Origin: Silvibacterium dinghuense
Lineage (GTDB): Bacteria > Acidobacteriota > Terriglobia > Terriglobales > Acidobacteriaceae
Direction: 5' to 3'
Assembly: GCF_004123295.1 (NCBI RefSeq)
Contig: NZ_SDMK01000003.1
Coordinates: 372,001 to 436,000, forward strand
Length of the DNA stretch: 64,000 nt
In this document: positions 32,829-40,130 of the stretch, piece after piece
Numbering within the stretch: the first letter of the stretch is position 1
How the letters are laid out: each line of letters begins with the position of its first letter
Notes under the pieces: model-generated
The model's database searches: none
Told to the model about the DNA's origin: nothing
The model's input: only the letters and a program-made list of their open reading frames with translations
Position numbers and translations under genes: made by a program

Positions 32829-34274
32829 ATGTCTACATCACTGCCTCGGTCGTTTCGCGAAGAAAAAGATTCTCTCGGCTTCGTGCAGGTACCTGCCACG
32901 GCCTATTACGGAGCTCAGACAGCCCGCGCCGTCGAGAACTACCCCATCTCCGGCCTGCGCGCCCATCCGCAGCTCATCCGAGCCATCGGCATGGTGAAGC
33001 GCGCTGCCGCGGAAGCCAATCTTGAACTGGGTCTCATCGATGAGACCCGCGCACGCGTCATCATTGAAGCAGCCAACGAGGTCATCGATGAACGCTGGAA
33101 CGATGAGTTCGTCGTGGATGTTTTCCAGGCAGGCGCCGGTGTCAGCTTCCATATGAATGCGAACGAGGTCATCGCCAATCGCGCGAATGAGATCCTTGGC
33201 GCGCCGCTCGGCAGCTATCAGCATGTTCATCCCAACGACCACGTGAACTACGGGCAATCGACCAATGACGTCTTCCCCACCGCGATGCGCCTGGCTACGC
33301 TGCTCAATCTCGAGACGCTTTTCCCGGTGCTCGATGCGCTGGCTGCGACCTTCCGCGCGAAGGCCGGTGAGTTCGACGGGGTGATGAAATCCGGCCGCAC
33401 GCACATGCAGGACGCGGTGCCGATCCGGCTGGGGCAGGAGTTCGCGGCATACGGTCTCGCGATAACGAAGGCTCTCGGAAACATTGCACACGCGGCGGAT
33501 TCTCTGCGTGAGCTCGGATTGGGCGGCTCGGCTGTCGGCACCGGGATCAATACTCACCCGAATTATCGTGCTCTTGCAGTCGATCGCCTTGCCTGCATCT
33601 CCGGCCAGCAGCTTACTCCTGCGGAAGACATGCGATGGGCGATGCAGTCGCATGCATGCATGGCAGAGGTGAGCGGCGCGCTGCGCGGGCTGGCGCTCGA
33701 GGTGATTCGCATTTCGAATGACCTGCGCCTGCTCTCATCCGGACCGAATACCGGCTTTGCGGAGATTCATCTGCCCAGCCTGCAACCCGGTTCGTCGATC
33801 ATGCCGGGCAAGATCAACCCGGTGATTCCGGAGCTTGCGGCCATGGTCAGCTTCCAGGTTCTCGGCAATGACACCGCCGTGGCTTATGCGGTGCAGGCAG
33901 GGCAACTCGAACTGAATGTGATGATGCCGACGATGGCCTACAACGTCCTCCAGAGCATCACCATCCTTGCGCATATGCTGCACCAGTTCGATGTGCACTG
34001 CGTCGCCGGTATCACGGCAAACGCAGGCCGCTGCCAGCAATATGCGGAGAGCACGGTTTCGCTTGCGACTGCGCTGAATCCTTATATCGGATATGCGAAG
34101 GCCGCTGAGATTGTGAAGGAGTCGGTCGCTACAGGCGAGTCCATCATCGCGATTGCCCGCAAGCAGCAGCTGCTCAGCGAAGAGGAAATCGGCGAGATTC
34201 TCGATCCGAAGCGCATGACTGAACCGCAGATGCCGCTCGAAGCGGCAAAGCATCGCGATAAGTCTGTGGGCTAA
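32829..34274 (+). CDS. aspA: Aspartate ammonia-lyase
   Basis: 481 residues of the fumarase/aspartase superfamily. Signatures: NYGQSTNDVFPTAMRLA, SGRTHMQDAVPIRLGQEF, GTGINTHPNY and the catalytic loop GSSIMPGKINPVIPE, where Ser of GSS is the likely base. The NPVIPE ending and QAGQLELNVM agree with aspartase (which has PAKVNPVVPE, EAGQLQLNVM) rather than class II fumarase. It splits aspartate to fumarate and ammonia. ATG 32829 has AAGGAG at 9 nt. It ends in an overlapping stop (CTAA) with the convergent propeller gene. Confidence 0.9.
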   Translation: MSTSLPRSFREEKDSLGFVQVPATAYYGAQTARAVENYPISGLRAHPQLIRAIGMVKRAAAEANLELGLIDETRARVIIEAANEVIDERWNDEFVVDVFQAGAGVSFHMNANEVIANRANEILGAPLGSYQHVHPNDHVNYGQSTNDVFPTAMRLATLLNLETLFPVLDALAATFRAKAGEFDGVMKSGRTHMQDAVPIRLGQEFAAYGLAITKALGNIAHAADSLRELGLGGSAVGTGINTHPNYRALAVDRLACISGQQLTPAEDMRWAMQSHACMAEVSGALRGLALEVIRISNDLRLLSSGPNTGFAEIHLPSLQPGSSIMPGKINPVIPELAAMVSFQVLGNDTAVAYAVQAGQLELNVMMPTMAYNVLQSITILAHMLHQFDVHCVAGITANAGRCQQYAESTVSLATALNPYIGYAKAAEIVKESVATGESIIAIARKQQLLSEEEIGEILDPKRMTEPQMPLEAAKHRDKSVG

Positions 34275-35317
34275 TGCGCAGCAATCAGTGTCGCGCCACC
34301 GCCTGCGTTCGCTGCATAGACGCGGTGGCTCGCAGACTCGACTGCCAGCGCATAGGGGTGCTCGCCTGCCGCACGCGTCGCAAGCACATGATGCGTTACA
34401 GCGTCGATGACGCTGACGGTATTATCGCCTTCATTCGCAACATACACGCGCCCGGCCAGCTCATCCACGGCAACGGCCTCCGGCTTTGCGCCTACGCGCA
34501 CAGTAGCTGTAGCCTGGCCATGCTTGATGGCTGTCACCGTGCCATCGACGTAATTTGTAACCCATACGGTACCTTGTTTTGTATCGGCTGCTACGGCGCA
34601 GGGCCATGCGCCTGTTCTTACTTCGTGCGCGGTACCGGTTTCCTCATCCATCAGCCCCACACTGTCATCCTGCGGATGCGGGACATAGAGGATGCCGTCG
34701 GACATTGCCATCCCCCACTGGTGCTTCTTGCCTGTCGGCAATTTCGTAATAGTACCGGTGACAGAATCGAGCACGGTAAGCGTATCGCTCTCGTATCCCT
34801 CCAGATAGACCCGATGCGCGGCAGCATCCACCAGCAGCACATCCGCCGATCCTGTCTTCACATTTCTCGCGGTATTGCCCGCACCGTCGATCACCGTCAG
34901 CATGGCACTGAAAGTATTTGAGACATAGACCTTGTCCTCCGCTTCGTCGACAGCGATGCCATACGGCCTGGCCGCGGTCGGCACCTTTGCGATCACATCT
35001 CCCTGCGCGTTCAGCACCCAGACCGCGCGCGGCCCATCACACGCCACGTAGACCCGGCCCGTCTGTCCGTTCACCGCAACAGCAACAGGCCCGGCACCCA
35101 CCGGAATATGCTGCATGGCTCCCGAAGGGCTTATGACCTCCAGGATGTTGTGCGATTCGTCCACGGCATAAACCGTGTGAGTCCGCTGATTCACCGTGAT
35201 CGCGGAATGATTCAGCAGCCCTACCTGCGCCTCCTGCCCAGAAGCTGCAACGGTCGCAGTCACCAGCAGAAGGAGCGGCCAGATCGATCTCTGCACGCCT
35301 ATTTTCTCCCGCTCCAT
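34271..35317 (-). CDS. Secreted YVTN/YncE-family beta-propeller protein
   Basis: 348 residues. N-terminal signal peptide (SIWPLLLLVTATVAASGQ). The mature protein has about seven repeats of the form RVYVANEGDNTVSVIDAVTH, VYVSNTFSAMLTVIDGAG and TVYAVDESHNILEVISPSG, i.e. YVTN repeats forming a seven-bladed propeller. These serve in protein interaction or ligand binding, and no catalytic residues stand out. The start at ATG 35317 (MEREKIG) is preferred over 35362. It is convergent with aspA and overlaps its stop by 3 nt (34272-34274). Role unknown. Confidence 0.9.
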   Translation of the reverse strand: MEREKIGVQRSIWPLLLLVTATVAASGQEAQVGLLNHSAITVNQRTHTVYAVDESHNILEVISPSGAMQHIPVGAGPVAVAVNGQTGRVYVACDGPRAVWVLNAQGDVIAKVPTAARPYGIAVDEAEDKVYVSNTFSAMLTVIDGAGNTARNVKTGSADVLLVDAAAHRVYLEGYESDTLTVLDSVTGTITKLPTGKKHQWGMAMSDGILYVPHPQDDSVGLMDEETGTAHEVRTGAWPCAVAADTKQGTVWVTNYVDGTVTAIKHGQATATVRVGAKPEAVAVDELAGRVYVANEGDNTVSVIDAVTHHVLATRAAGEHPYALAVESASHRVYAANAGGGATLIAAH

Positions 35318-35370
35318 CCTACCCTGTAGACAATCGCTTGCCCAGGCATAGAATGGGACCACCCGACATC

Positions 35371-36147
35371 ATGCGCCCCCTTCGTCTGCTCGCACTCGCC
35401 ACTGTCTTCGCCTGCCTGCTCGCGCCTTTGCCCCTCTGCGCCCAACAGCCGGCTGCAAACTTCCGCGTGTTCGCCATTGCCGAGCCCGGCGGCATCCATA
35501 AGCCTTTTGTCGACGCCGCGAAGGTCTGGCTCACGCAGGAGGCGCAGCAGGATCACTTCACCGTCGACTACATCGAGGACACAAAGCCGATCGATGCTGC
35601 CTTCCTCGCGCGCTATCGCGTCTTCATCGAACTGAACTATCCGCCCTATCACTGGACACCGACCGCTGCCGCGGCCTTCACCTCGGCCATCGAGAACGGC
35701 TCTATCGGCTGGATCGGCTTTCATCATGCCGGCCTGCTCGGCGAGTTCGACGGCTTTCCGATGTGGCAGTGGTTCTCGAACTTCATGGGTGGCATCCGCT
35801 GGACAAACTACATTGCCACTTTCGCGTCGGCTAATGTCCACATCGAAGATGCGCAGCATCCGGTGATGCGCGGGGTGCCTGCGGTCTTTCCTGTGAGGGA
35901 TGAGGAGTGGTACACGTGGGACAAGTCACCGAGACCCAATGTGCATGTTCTCGCCACAGTGGATGAGAGCAGCTACACGCCGGACAGCAAGATCAAGATG
36001 GGCGGCGATCACCCCGTCGTGTGGACCAATGAACATGTGAAGGCACGCAATGTGTACATCTTCATGGGTCATCATCCCGATCTCTTCGAGAACACGGCCT
36101 TCACGACACTCTTCCACAATTCGATTCTCTGGACTTCCGGACAATGA
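35371..36147 (+). CDS. Secreted ThuA-like protein, first of a tandem pair
   Basis: 258 residues. A signal peptide of about 25 residues ends at LPLCAQ. The mature part carries the ThuA/glutamine-amidotransferase-like fold: FRVFAIAEPGGIHKPFVDAA, ENGSIGWIGFHHAGLLGE (about 110-127), VMRGVPAVFPVRDEEWY and GDHPVVWTNEHVKARNVYIFMGHHPD. Such domains occur in sugar-related operons (ThuA, DUF1080-type proteins) and probably act on carbohydrates. ATG 35371 (MRPLRLL) is preferred to 35338. The next gene overlaps by 4 nt (ATGA), so it is translationally coupled. Confidence 0.88.
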   Translation: MRPLRLLALATVFACLLAPLPLCAQQPAANFRVFAIAEPGGIHKPFVDAAKVWLTQEAQQDHFTVDYIEDTKPIDAAFLARYRVFIELNYPPYHWTPTAAAAFTSAIENGSIGWIGFHHAGLLGEFDGFPMWQWFSNFMGGIRWTNYIATFASANVHIEDAQHPVMRGVPAVFPVRDEEWYTWDKSPRPNVHVLATVDESSYTPDSKIKMGGDHPVVWTNEHVKARNVYIFMGHHPDLFENTAFTTLFHNSILWTSGQ

Positions 36148-36908
36148 AGCGGCTGCTGCTGTCTCTCTTCACCGCTCTCATACTGGCGATCCCCGTGTCC
36201 GCGCAGCAGCAGCCGGCCTTCCGCGTCCTCGCCTTCTACTCCACCACAGTCGAACCGGACCATGTCGACTTTGCCCGCGATGCCCTCCGTTTTTACACCG
36301 CGCTCGCAGCGCGCGAGCACTTCTCCTTTACCGAAACCACCCGCTGGGAAGACTGCAACGCGGACAACCTCGCCCAGTATCGCGTGGTGCTCTGGCTGAA
36401 CGACCAGCCTGCCACCATAGCCCAGCGCACCGCCTTCGAGCAATACATGGAACACGGCGGCGGATGGCTCGGATTCCATGCAGCCGGTTACAACGACGAC
36501 AGCACCCATTGGCCATGGTTCGTGAAGTTCCTTGGCGGAGCGGTCTTCTACGGCAACAGCTGGCCTCCACTGCCGGCAACGCTCACCGTCGATGATGCTT
36601 CGCAGCCGGTGACGCGCGGTCTGCCTGCGAGCTTCGTTTCACCCGCCAACGAGTGGTACATCTGGAAGCCGTCGCCCCGGCTGGACAAGGACGTGCGCGT
36701 ACTGCTCACACTTTCCCCGGAGAACTATCCGCTCGGCCTCAAGGACGTTCTCCTGGGCGGCGATCTGCCGGTGGTCTGGACCAACACCCGCTACCGCATG
36801 CTGTACATGAATATGGGGCACGGCGACCGCATCTTTACCAGCCCTGCCCAGAATCAGCTTTTTGCGCATGCCCTGCTCGGACTCGCCCGGCAAAAGCGAT
36901 CATTTTGA
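36144..36908 (+). CDS. Secreted ThuA-like protein, second of a tandem pair
   Basis: 254 residues, paralogous to the preceding protein. Signal peptide MKRLLLSLFTALILAIPVSAQ. Shared motifs include FRVLAFYSTTVEPDHVDFA, HGGGWLGFHAAGYNDDS, VTRGLPASFVSPANEWY and GGDLPVVWTNTRYRMLYMNMGHGDR. The two copies have diverged in sequence but not in layout, which fits a local duplication. Function inferred as sugar-related; no substrate can be named. A strong terminator follows. Confidence 0.88.
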   Translation: MKRLLLSLFTALILAIPVSAQQQPAFRVLAFYSTTVEPDHVDFARDALRFYTALAAREHFSFTETTRWEDCNADNLAQYRVVLWLNDQPATIAQRTAFEQYMEHGGGWLGFHAAGYNDDSTHWPWFVKFLGGAVFYGNSWPPLPATLTVDDASQPVTRGLPASFVSPANEWYIWKPSPRLDKDVRVLLTLSPENYPLGLKDVLLGGDLPVVWTNTRYRMLYMNMGHGDRIFTSPAQNQLFAHALLGLARQKRSF

Positions 36909-36912
36909 GCGA

Positions 36913-36953
36913 ACAGAAAGGGCCGCGTCCGAAGACGCGGCCCTTTCTGTTTG
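36913..36953. terminator. Strong bidirectional terminator
   Basis: A perfect 17-bp stem (36913-36929 and 36934-36950) with loop CGAA and a U-rich base. It lies after the ThuA pair and before the convergent beta-barrel gene, serving both. Confidence 0.93.
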
Positions 36954-36963
36954 GTATTAAGAG

Positions 36964-37746
36964 TTACTGCCGTCCGAAGCGATAGACAATCCCCGAGGTG
37001 AATCCGAGGTTGTTCTGTGTTTCGCTGCCGTAGCGGGTCATCAGGTAGTTCGGCGTCAGGCGGATCGCCAGACCGGGCCCGAGGTTGTAGTCGACGCTGG
37101 CGCCTGCCGTCACGTTGACTGAGTTCCCGTTGGAATAAAGCCCGATGTAGCTTGCGGGCAGACCACCGGTGCCGGTGTCAAAGTTGCCGTGGCCCACACC
37201 CGCCAGCACGTGCCCGCTCCAACCCCAGTGCTGCCCCTCGAAGAAGCGCACCGTCGGACCGGCCATGAAGGTGTACTGGCTGATGCTCGGTGAAAAGATC
37301 TGATACTGGTTGATATAGGTCCAGGTGGTGCCGTAGTAGCCGCGGAAGTCCGCGGTTACACCGATCTTGCCCTTCAGATAATCGGTGACGCCGACGTTCC
37401 AGCCGCCCTCATTGATGTGCTGCAGGGTCGAGCCCGGACGGAAGCGGAGATAGCCGCCACCGAAGTAGGTCTCGTACTTGTGCGTGTACGTGTCCTGAAT
37501 AATCTGCTGAACGCGCAGCTTACGCCGGGCCTTCACACGCAGCTGTGCCTGACGCAGCACCTCGGCGCGCTCCTGCGTTCCCTCGGTCGCCGGGATCTCC
37601 GTGGATGGTGCTGTCTGTGTCTGCGTTTGAGCCGGCTGCTGCTCTGTCTGCTGGTCCGGCTGCTGCTGGGTGGTCGTCTGCGCGCATACCAAAGCCGGCG
37701 CCAACCAAAGTGCCAGCGCCAAAACTTTGCGCTTTCTCAAGTGCAT
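36964..37746 (-). CDS. Outer membrane beta-barrel hypothetical protein
   Basis: 260 residues. Signal peptide MHLRKRKVLALALWLAPALV, then a Gln/Thr/Pro-rich linker, a short helical region (ERAEVLRQAQLRVKARRKLRVQQII) and a ~170-residue beta-barrel: alternating aromatic strands such as YETYFGGGYLRFRPGS, GVTADFRGYYGTTWT and FTSGIVYRFGRQ. The last residues do not end in the classical aromatic. Similar small OmpW/OmpA-like barrels form pores or adhesins. ATG 37746 (MHLRKRK) is chosen for the signal peptide over 37809. Function unknown. Confidence 0.85.
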   Translation of the reverse strand: MHLRKRKVLALALWLAPALVCAQTTTQQQPDQQTEQQPAQTQTQTAPSTEIPATEGTQERAEVLRQAQLRVKARRKLRVQQIIQDTYTHKYETYFGGGYLRFRPGSTLQHINEGGWNVGVTDYLKGKIGVTADFRGYYGTTWTYINQYQIFSPSISQYTFMAGPTVRFFEGQHWGWSGHVLAGVGHGNFDTGTGGLPASYIGLYSNGNSVNVTAGASVDYNLGPGLAIRLTPNYLMTRYGSETQNNLGFTSGIVYRFGRQ

Positions 37747-37917
37747 GAACCTGCTTGCCTCCACTGCCCTGCTGACTTGGGGGTCAAAATTCCGAAAGTT
37801 TAACCTCATCTAGGTTAAATCACTCCCGACCCCTGCGCCTCCCGCCGGCTGAACATTAGACTGTTTCTTCCGCCGAAGGTCTGGACCGCATCGAAGAGAA
37901 TCGAGGTTCTCATACGC

Positions 37918-38544
37918 ATGAAAGCATTCCTCATCGGGCTTTTTCTGGGGATTCTGGCCATTCCCGTGGTTATTTTCTGCTATTTCCACCTCGGACATCC
38001 GCCGGTCGCCGTCGCCGACTCGCCTTTTCCGATGGAAAAACAGATCGTCCGCGCCCCCCTGCAGGCTCGTATCCACGCGGAAATGCCAAAATCCGCCCCC
38101 ATTGAGGCCTCCGGCACCAATCTCGAGGCCGGCGCCCACATTTACCGCCAGCAATGCGCCGCCTGCCACGGCCTCTATGGCCGCCCGTCCAGCTTTGCAG
38201 CCCATATGTATCCCCATGCGCCGCAACTCTGGGCCCCGCACGGCAACGGCACGGTAGGCGTCAGCGACGATCCCCCGGGCGAGACCTACTGGAAGGTGGC
38301 CAACGGTATCCGCCTGACGGGCATGCCCGCGTTCGACAAGGTGCTGAATCCGACCCAGATGTGGCAGGTTTCACTCCTGCTCGCCAACGCCGATAAACCG
38401 CTGCCTTCCAGCGCTCTCGACCTGCTGAAGCAGCCTCTTGACCTGGACACGGTGAACCTGGCGCCACCAACGGCCAATGTTCCGCCGCAGAAGATCACCG
38501 ACCTGAACGCGATGCCTTCTCCGCTGCCGCCTGACCAACAATAA
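37918..38544 (+). CDS. Membrane-anchored class I cytochrome c
   Basis: 208 residues. A single N-terminal anchor (MKAFLIGLFLGILAIPVVIFCYF) is followed by a periplasmic haem domain. The CxxCH haem site is CAACH (Cys80, Cys83, His84), and the sixth ligand is probably Met136 in LTGMPAF. The last ~35 residues are a Pro-rich tail. It likely passes electrons in the periplasmic respiratory chain. An opposite-strand frame of similar size covers its N-terminal part but lacks family features. A terminator follows. Confidence 0.93.
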   Translation: MKAFLIGLFLGILAIPVVIFCYFHLGHPPVAVADSPFPMEKQIVRAPLQARIHAEMPKSAPIEASGTNLEAGAHIYRQQCAACHGLYGRPSSFAAHMYPHAPQLWAPHGNGTVGVSDDPPGETYWKVANGIRLTGMPAFDKVLNPTQMWQVSLLLANADKPLPSSALDLLKQPLDLDTVNLAPPTANVPPQKITDLNAMPSPLPPDQQ

Positions 38545-38564
38545 GCCGGAATAAGGCTGCAGAA

Positions 38565-38600
38565 TGCGAAAAGGCGCCCGGAAGGGCGCCTTTTGCTTTG
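38565..38600. terminator. Bidirectional intrinsic terminator
   Basis: An 11-bp perfect stem, AAAAGGCGCCC (38569-38579) and GGGCGCCTTTT (38584-38594), with loop GGAA. U-rich runs follow on both strands. It separates the convergent cytochrome and GH125 genes. Confidence 0.9.
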
Positions 38601-38616
38601 CTGACTCACTGCCAGG

Positions 38617-40122
38617 TTACGCGTAGCTTTCCTTGAGCAGCGCCGGGCGATGCTCCGCCAGATGCAGGATCAGTTCTCCGAAGAGACCGTTGGCCCAGGA
38701 GAACCACGGCCGCGTGAACTTCGCCGCGTCATCCTTGTAGAAGGTTTCGTGGATGAAGTTGGTACCGGCCGTCGTGTTGCGGATGGTGCGCAGGCACTCG
38801 CGCTGCTCCGCCTCATCAGTGGAAGTCAGCGCGCGCATGATGATCGACATGGGCCAGATAGAGTTCAACCCTTCATGCGGTCCACCGATGCCTTCCCCGG
38901 CCGTGCCCTTGAAGAAGTACGGATTATCCTTGCTGAGCACAAAGCGGCGCGAGGCCTGATAAAGCGGATCGCGCACGTCGATGCAACCGAGATAAGCGAG
39001 CGAGAGGATACCCGGCGCATTCGCGTCGTCCATCAGCGCGCGGCCGCCGTAGCCGTCGACCTCGTAGGCCAGCATCTCGCCATACTTCGGATGCTGCACG
39101 CGGCCATACTGCCTGACCGCTTCGCGAACCTCATCGGCGAGCGACTTCGCCTTCTGCGCGAGCGCAGCATCGTGATAAATAGCGGTCGCCATCTCTGCCA
39201 GGTGCTCGAGGCTGGTAATGGCGAAGAGATTTGCCGGCACAAAGAGCGGATAGATGCAGGCATCGTCCGAGGGACGGAACATGGAGAAGATCATGCCCAC
39301 GGACACGGCAGGATTGCCGTAGCCGCTCAGCATCAGGGTATCCGTGGGAATGGGCGAGGAGCGCTGGAAGTGATACGGTCCGGGTCCATCCTTGCGCTGC
39401 TGCACGCGGAAGGTTTCGACGATCAGCTCGGCCGACTGCTTCCACTGAACGTCAAAAGGCGCGGTGCTGCCGGTCGCTTTCCAGTAGCCGTGCGCGAGAC
39501 GCAGCGTATAGCAGAGCGAGTCGATCTCCCACTTGCGCTCGCCGACTCCGGGCTTCAGATCGGTGTCGTCATGCACGCTCCAGGAAAGCGGCTTATCTTC
39601 GACCGACGGCATGAACGCATTCGCGTAAGGATCGATGAGAATGCAGCGCGACTGGCGACGGATCGCGCCTTCAATCATCGCCGCGAGCTTCGGGTCTTCC
39701 TTGCAGTAAGGCAGATACGGCCAGAGTTGCGCCGAGGAATCGCGCAGCCACATAGCGTTGATGTCGCCGGTGATCACGAAGGTATCGGGCTTGTCTTCAA
39801 AGGTGCCGGGAAAGACCGTGGTGTCGAGCGTGTTGGGGAAGCAGTTCTCGAACATCGTCGCCAGCGTGGGATCGGCAATCTTCGCCTTCGTCTCGCGGAT
39901 GACGCGCTCGATGGCCTCGCTCTGGAAGCGGCGCTTACCAGGCGCAGGACGCTCACGCAGATCCGGCGGAGGCGTATCCGCCTGGGCCGCGGTCATGGCC
40001 GACTGCGCATTGCCTTCTCCCATTGCAGCGCGGCCGGCAAGCCCGGCCACACCTGCGGCCAGGCCGCCGCGCAGCATCGCGCGACGGCTCAGGCCAGTGT
40101 TCAGAATGGTTAACTTATTCAT
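38617..40122 (-). CDS. GH125 exo-alpha-mannosidase, Tat-exported
   Basis: 501 residues. The N-terminus has a Tat-type signal, SRRAMLRGGLAAGVAGLAG. The GH125 (alpha/alpha)6 catalytic domain contains GDINAMWLRDSSAQLWPY (about 115-132), LSWSVHDDTDLKPG, GEGIGGPHEGLNSIWPMS and WFSWANGLFGELILH, which match the family. Known members remove alpha-1,6-linked mannose. ATG 40122 is preceded by GGAGGTG at an acceptable distance. The gene starts 8 nt after the GH92 stop, so the two are one operon. Confidence 0.92.
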   Translation of the reverse strand: MNKLTILNTGLSRRAMLRGGLAAGVAGLAGRAAMGEGNAQSAMTAAQADTPPPDLRERPAPGKRRFQSEAIERVIRETKAKIADPTLATMFENCFPNTLDTTVFPGTFEDKPDTFVITGDINAMWLRDSSAQLWPYLPYCKEDPKLAAMIEGAIRRQSRCILIDPYANAFMPSVEDKPLSWSVHDDTDLKPGVGERKWEIDSLCYTLRLAHGYWKATGSTAPFDVQWKQSAELIVETFRVQQRKDGPGPYHFQRSSPIPTDTLMLSGYGNPAVSVGMIFSMFRPSDDACIYPLFVPANLFAITSLEHLAEMATAIYHDAALAQKAKSLADEVREAVRQYGRVQHPKYGEMLAYEVDGYGGRALMDDANAPGILSLAYLGCIDVRDPLYQASRRFVLSKDNPYFFKGTAGEGIGGPHEGLNSIWPMSIIMRALTSTDEAEQRECLRTIRNTTAGTNFIHETFYKDDAAKFTRPWFSWANGLFGELILHLAEHRPALLKESYA

Positions 40123-40130
40123 TGTTTCGC

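Noticed and set aside
37810-38241. Minus-strand frame of 143 codons over the cytochrome gene N-terminus.
   Set aside because: The plus strand carries the CxxCH haem protein with its anchor; the reverse frame has no family features.
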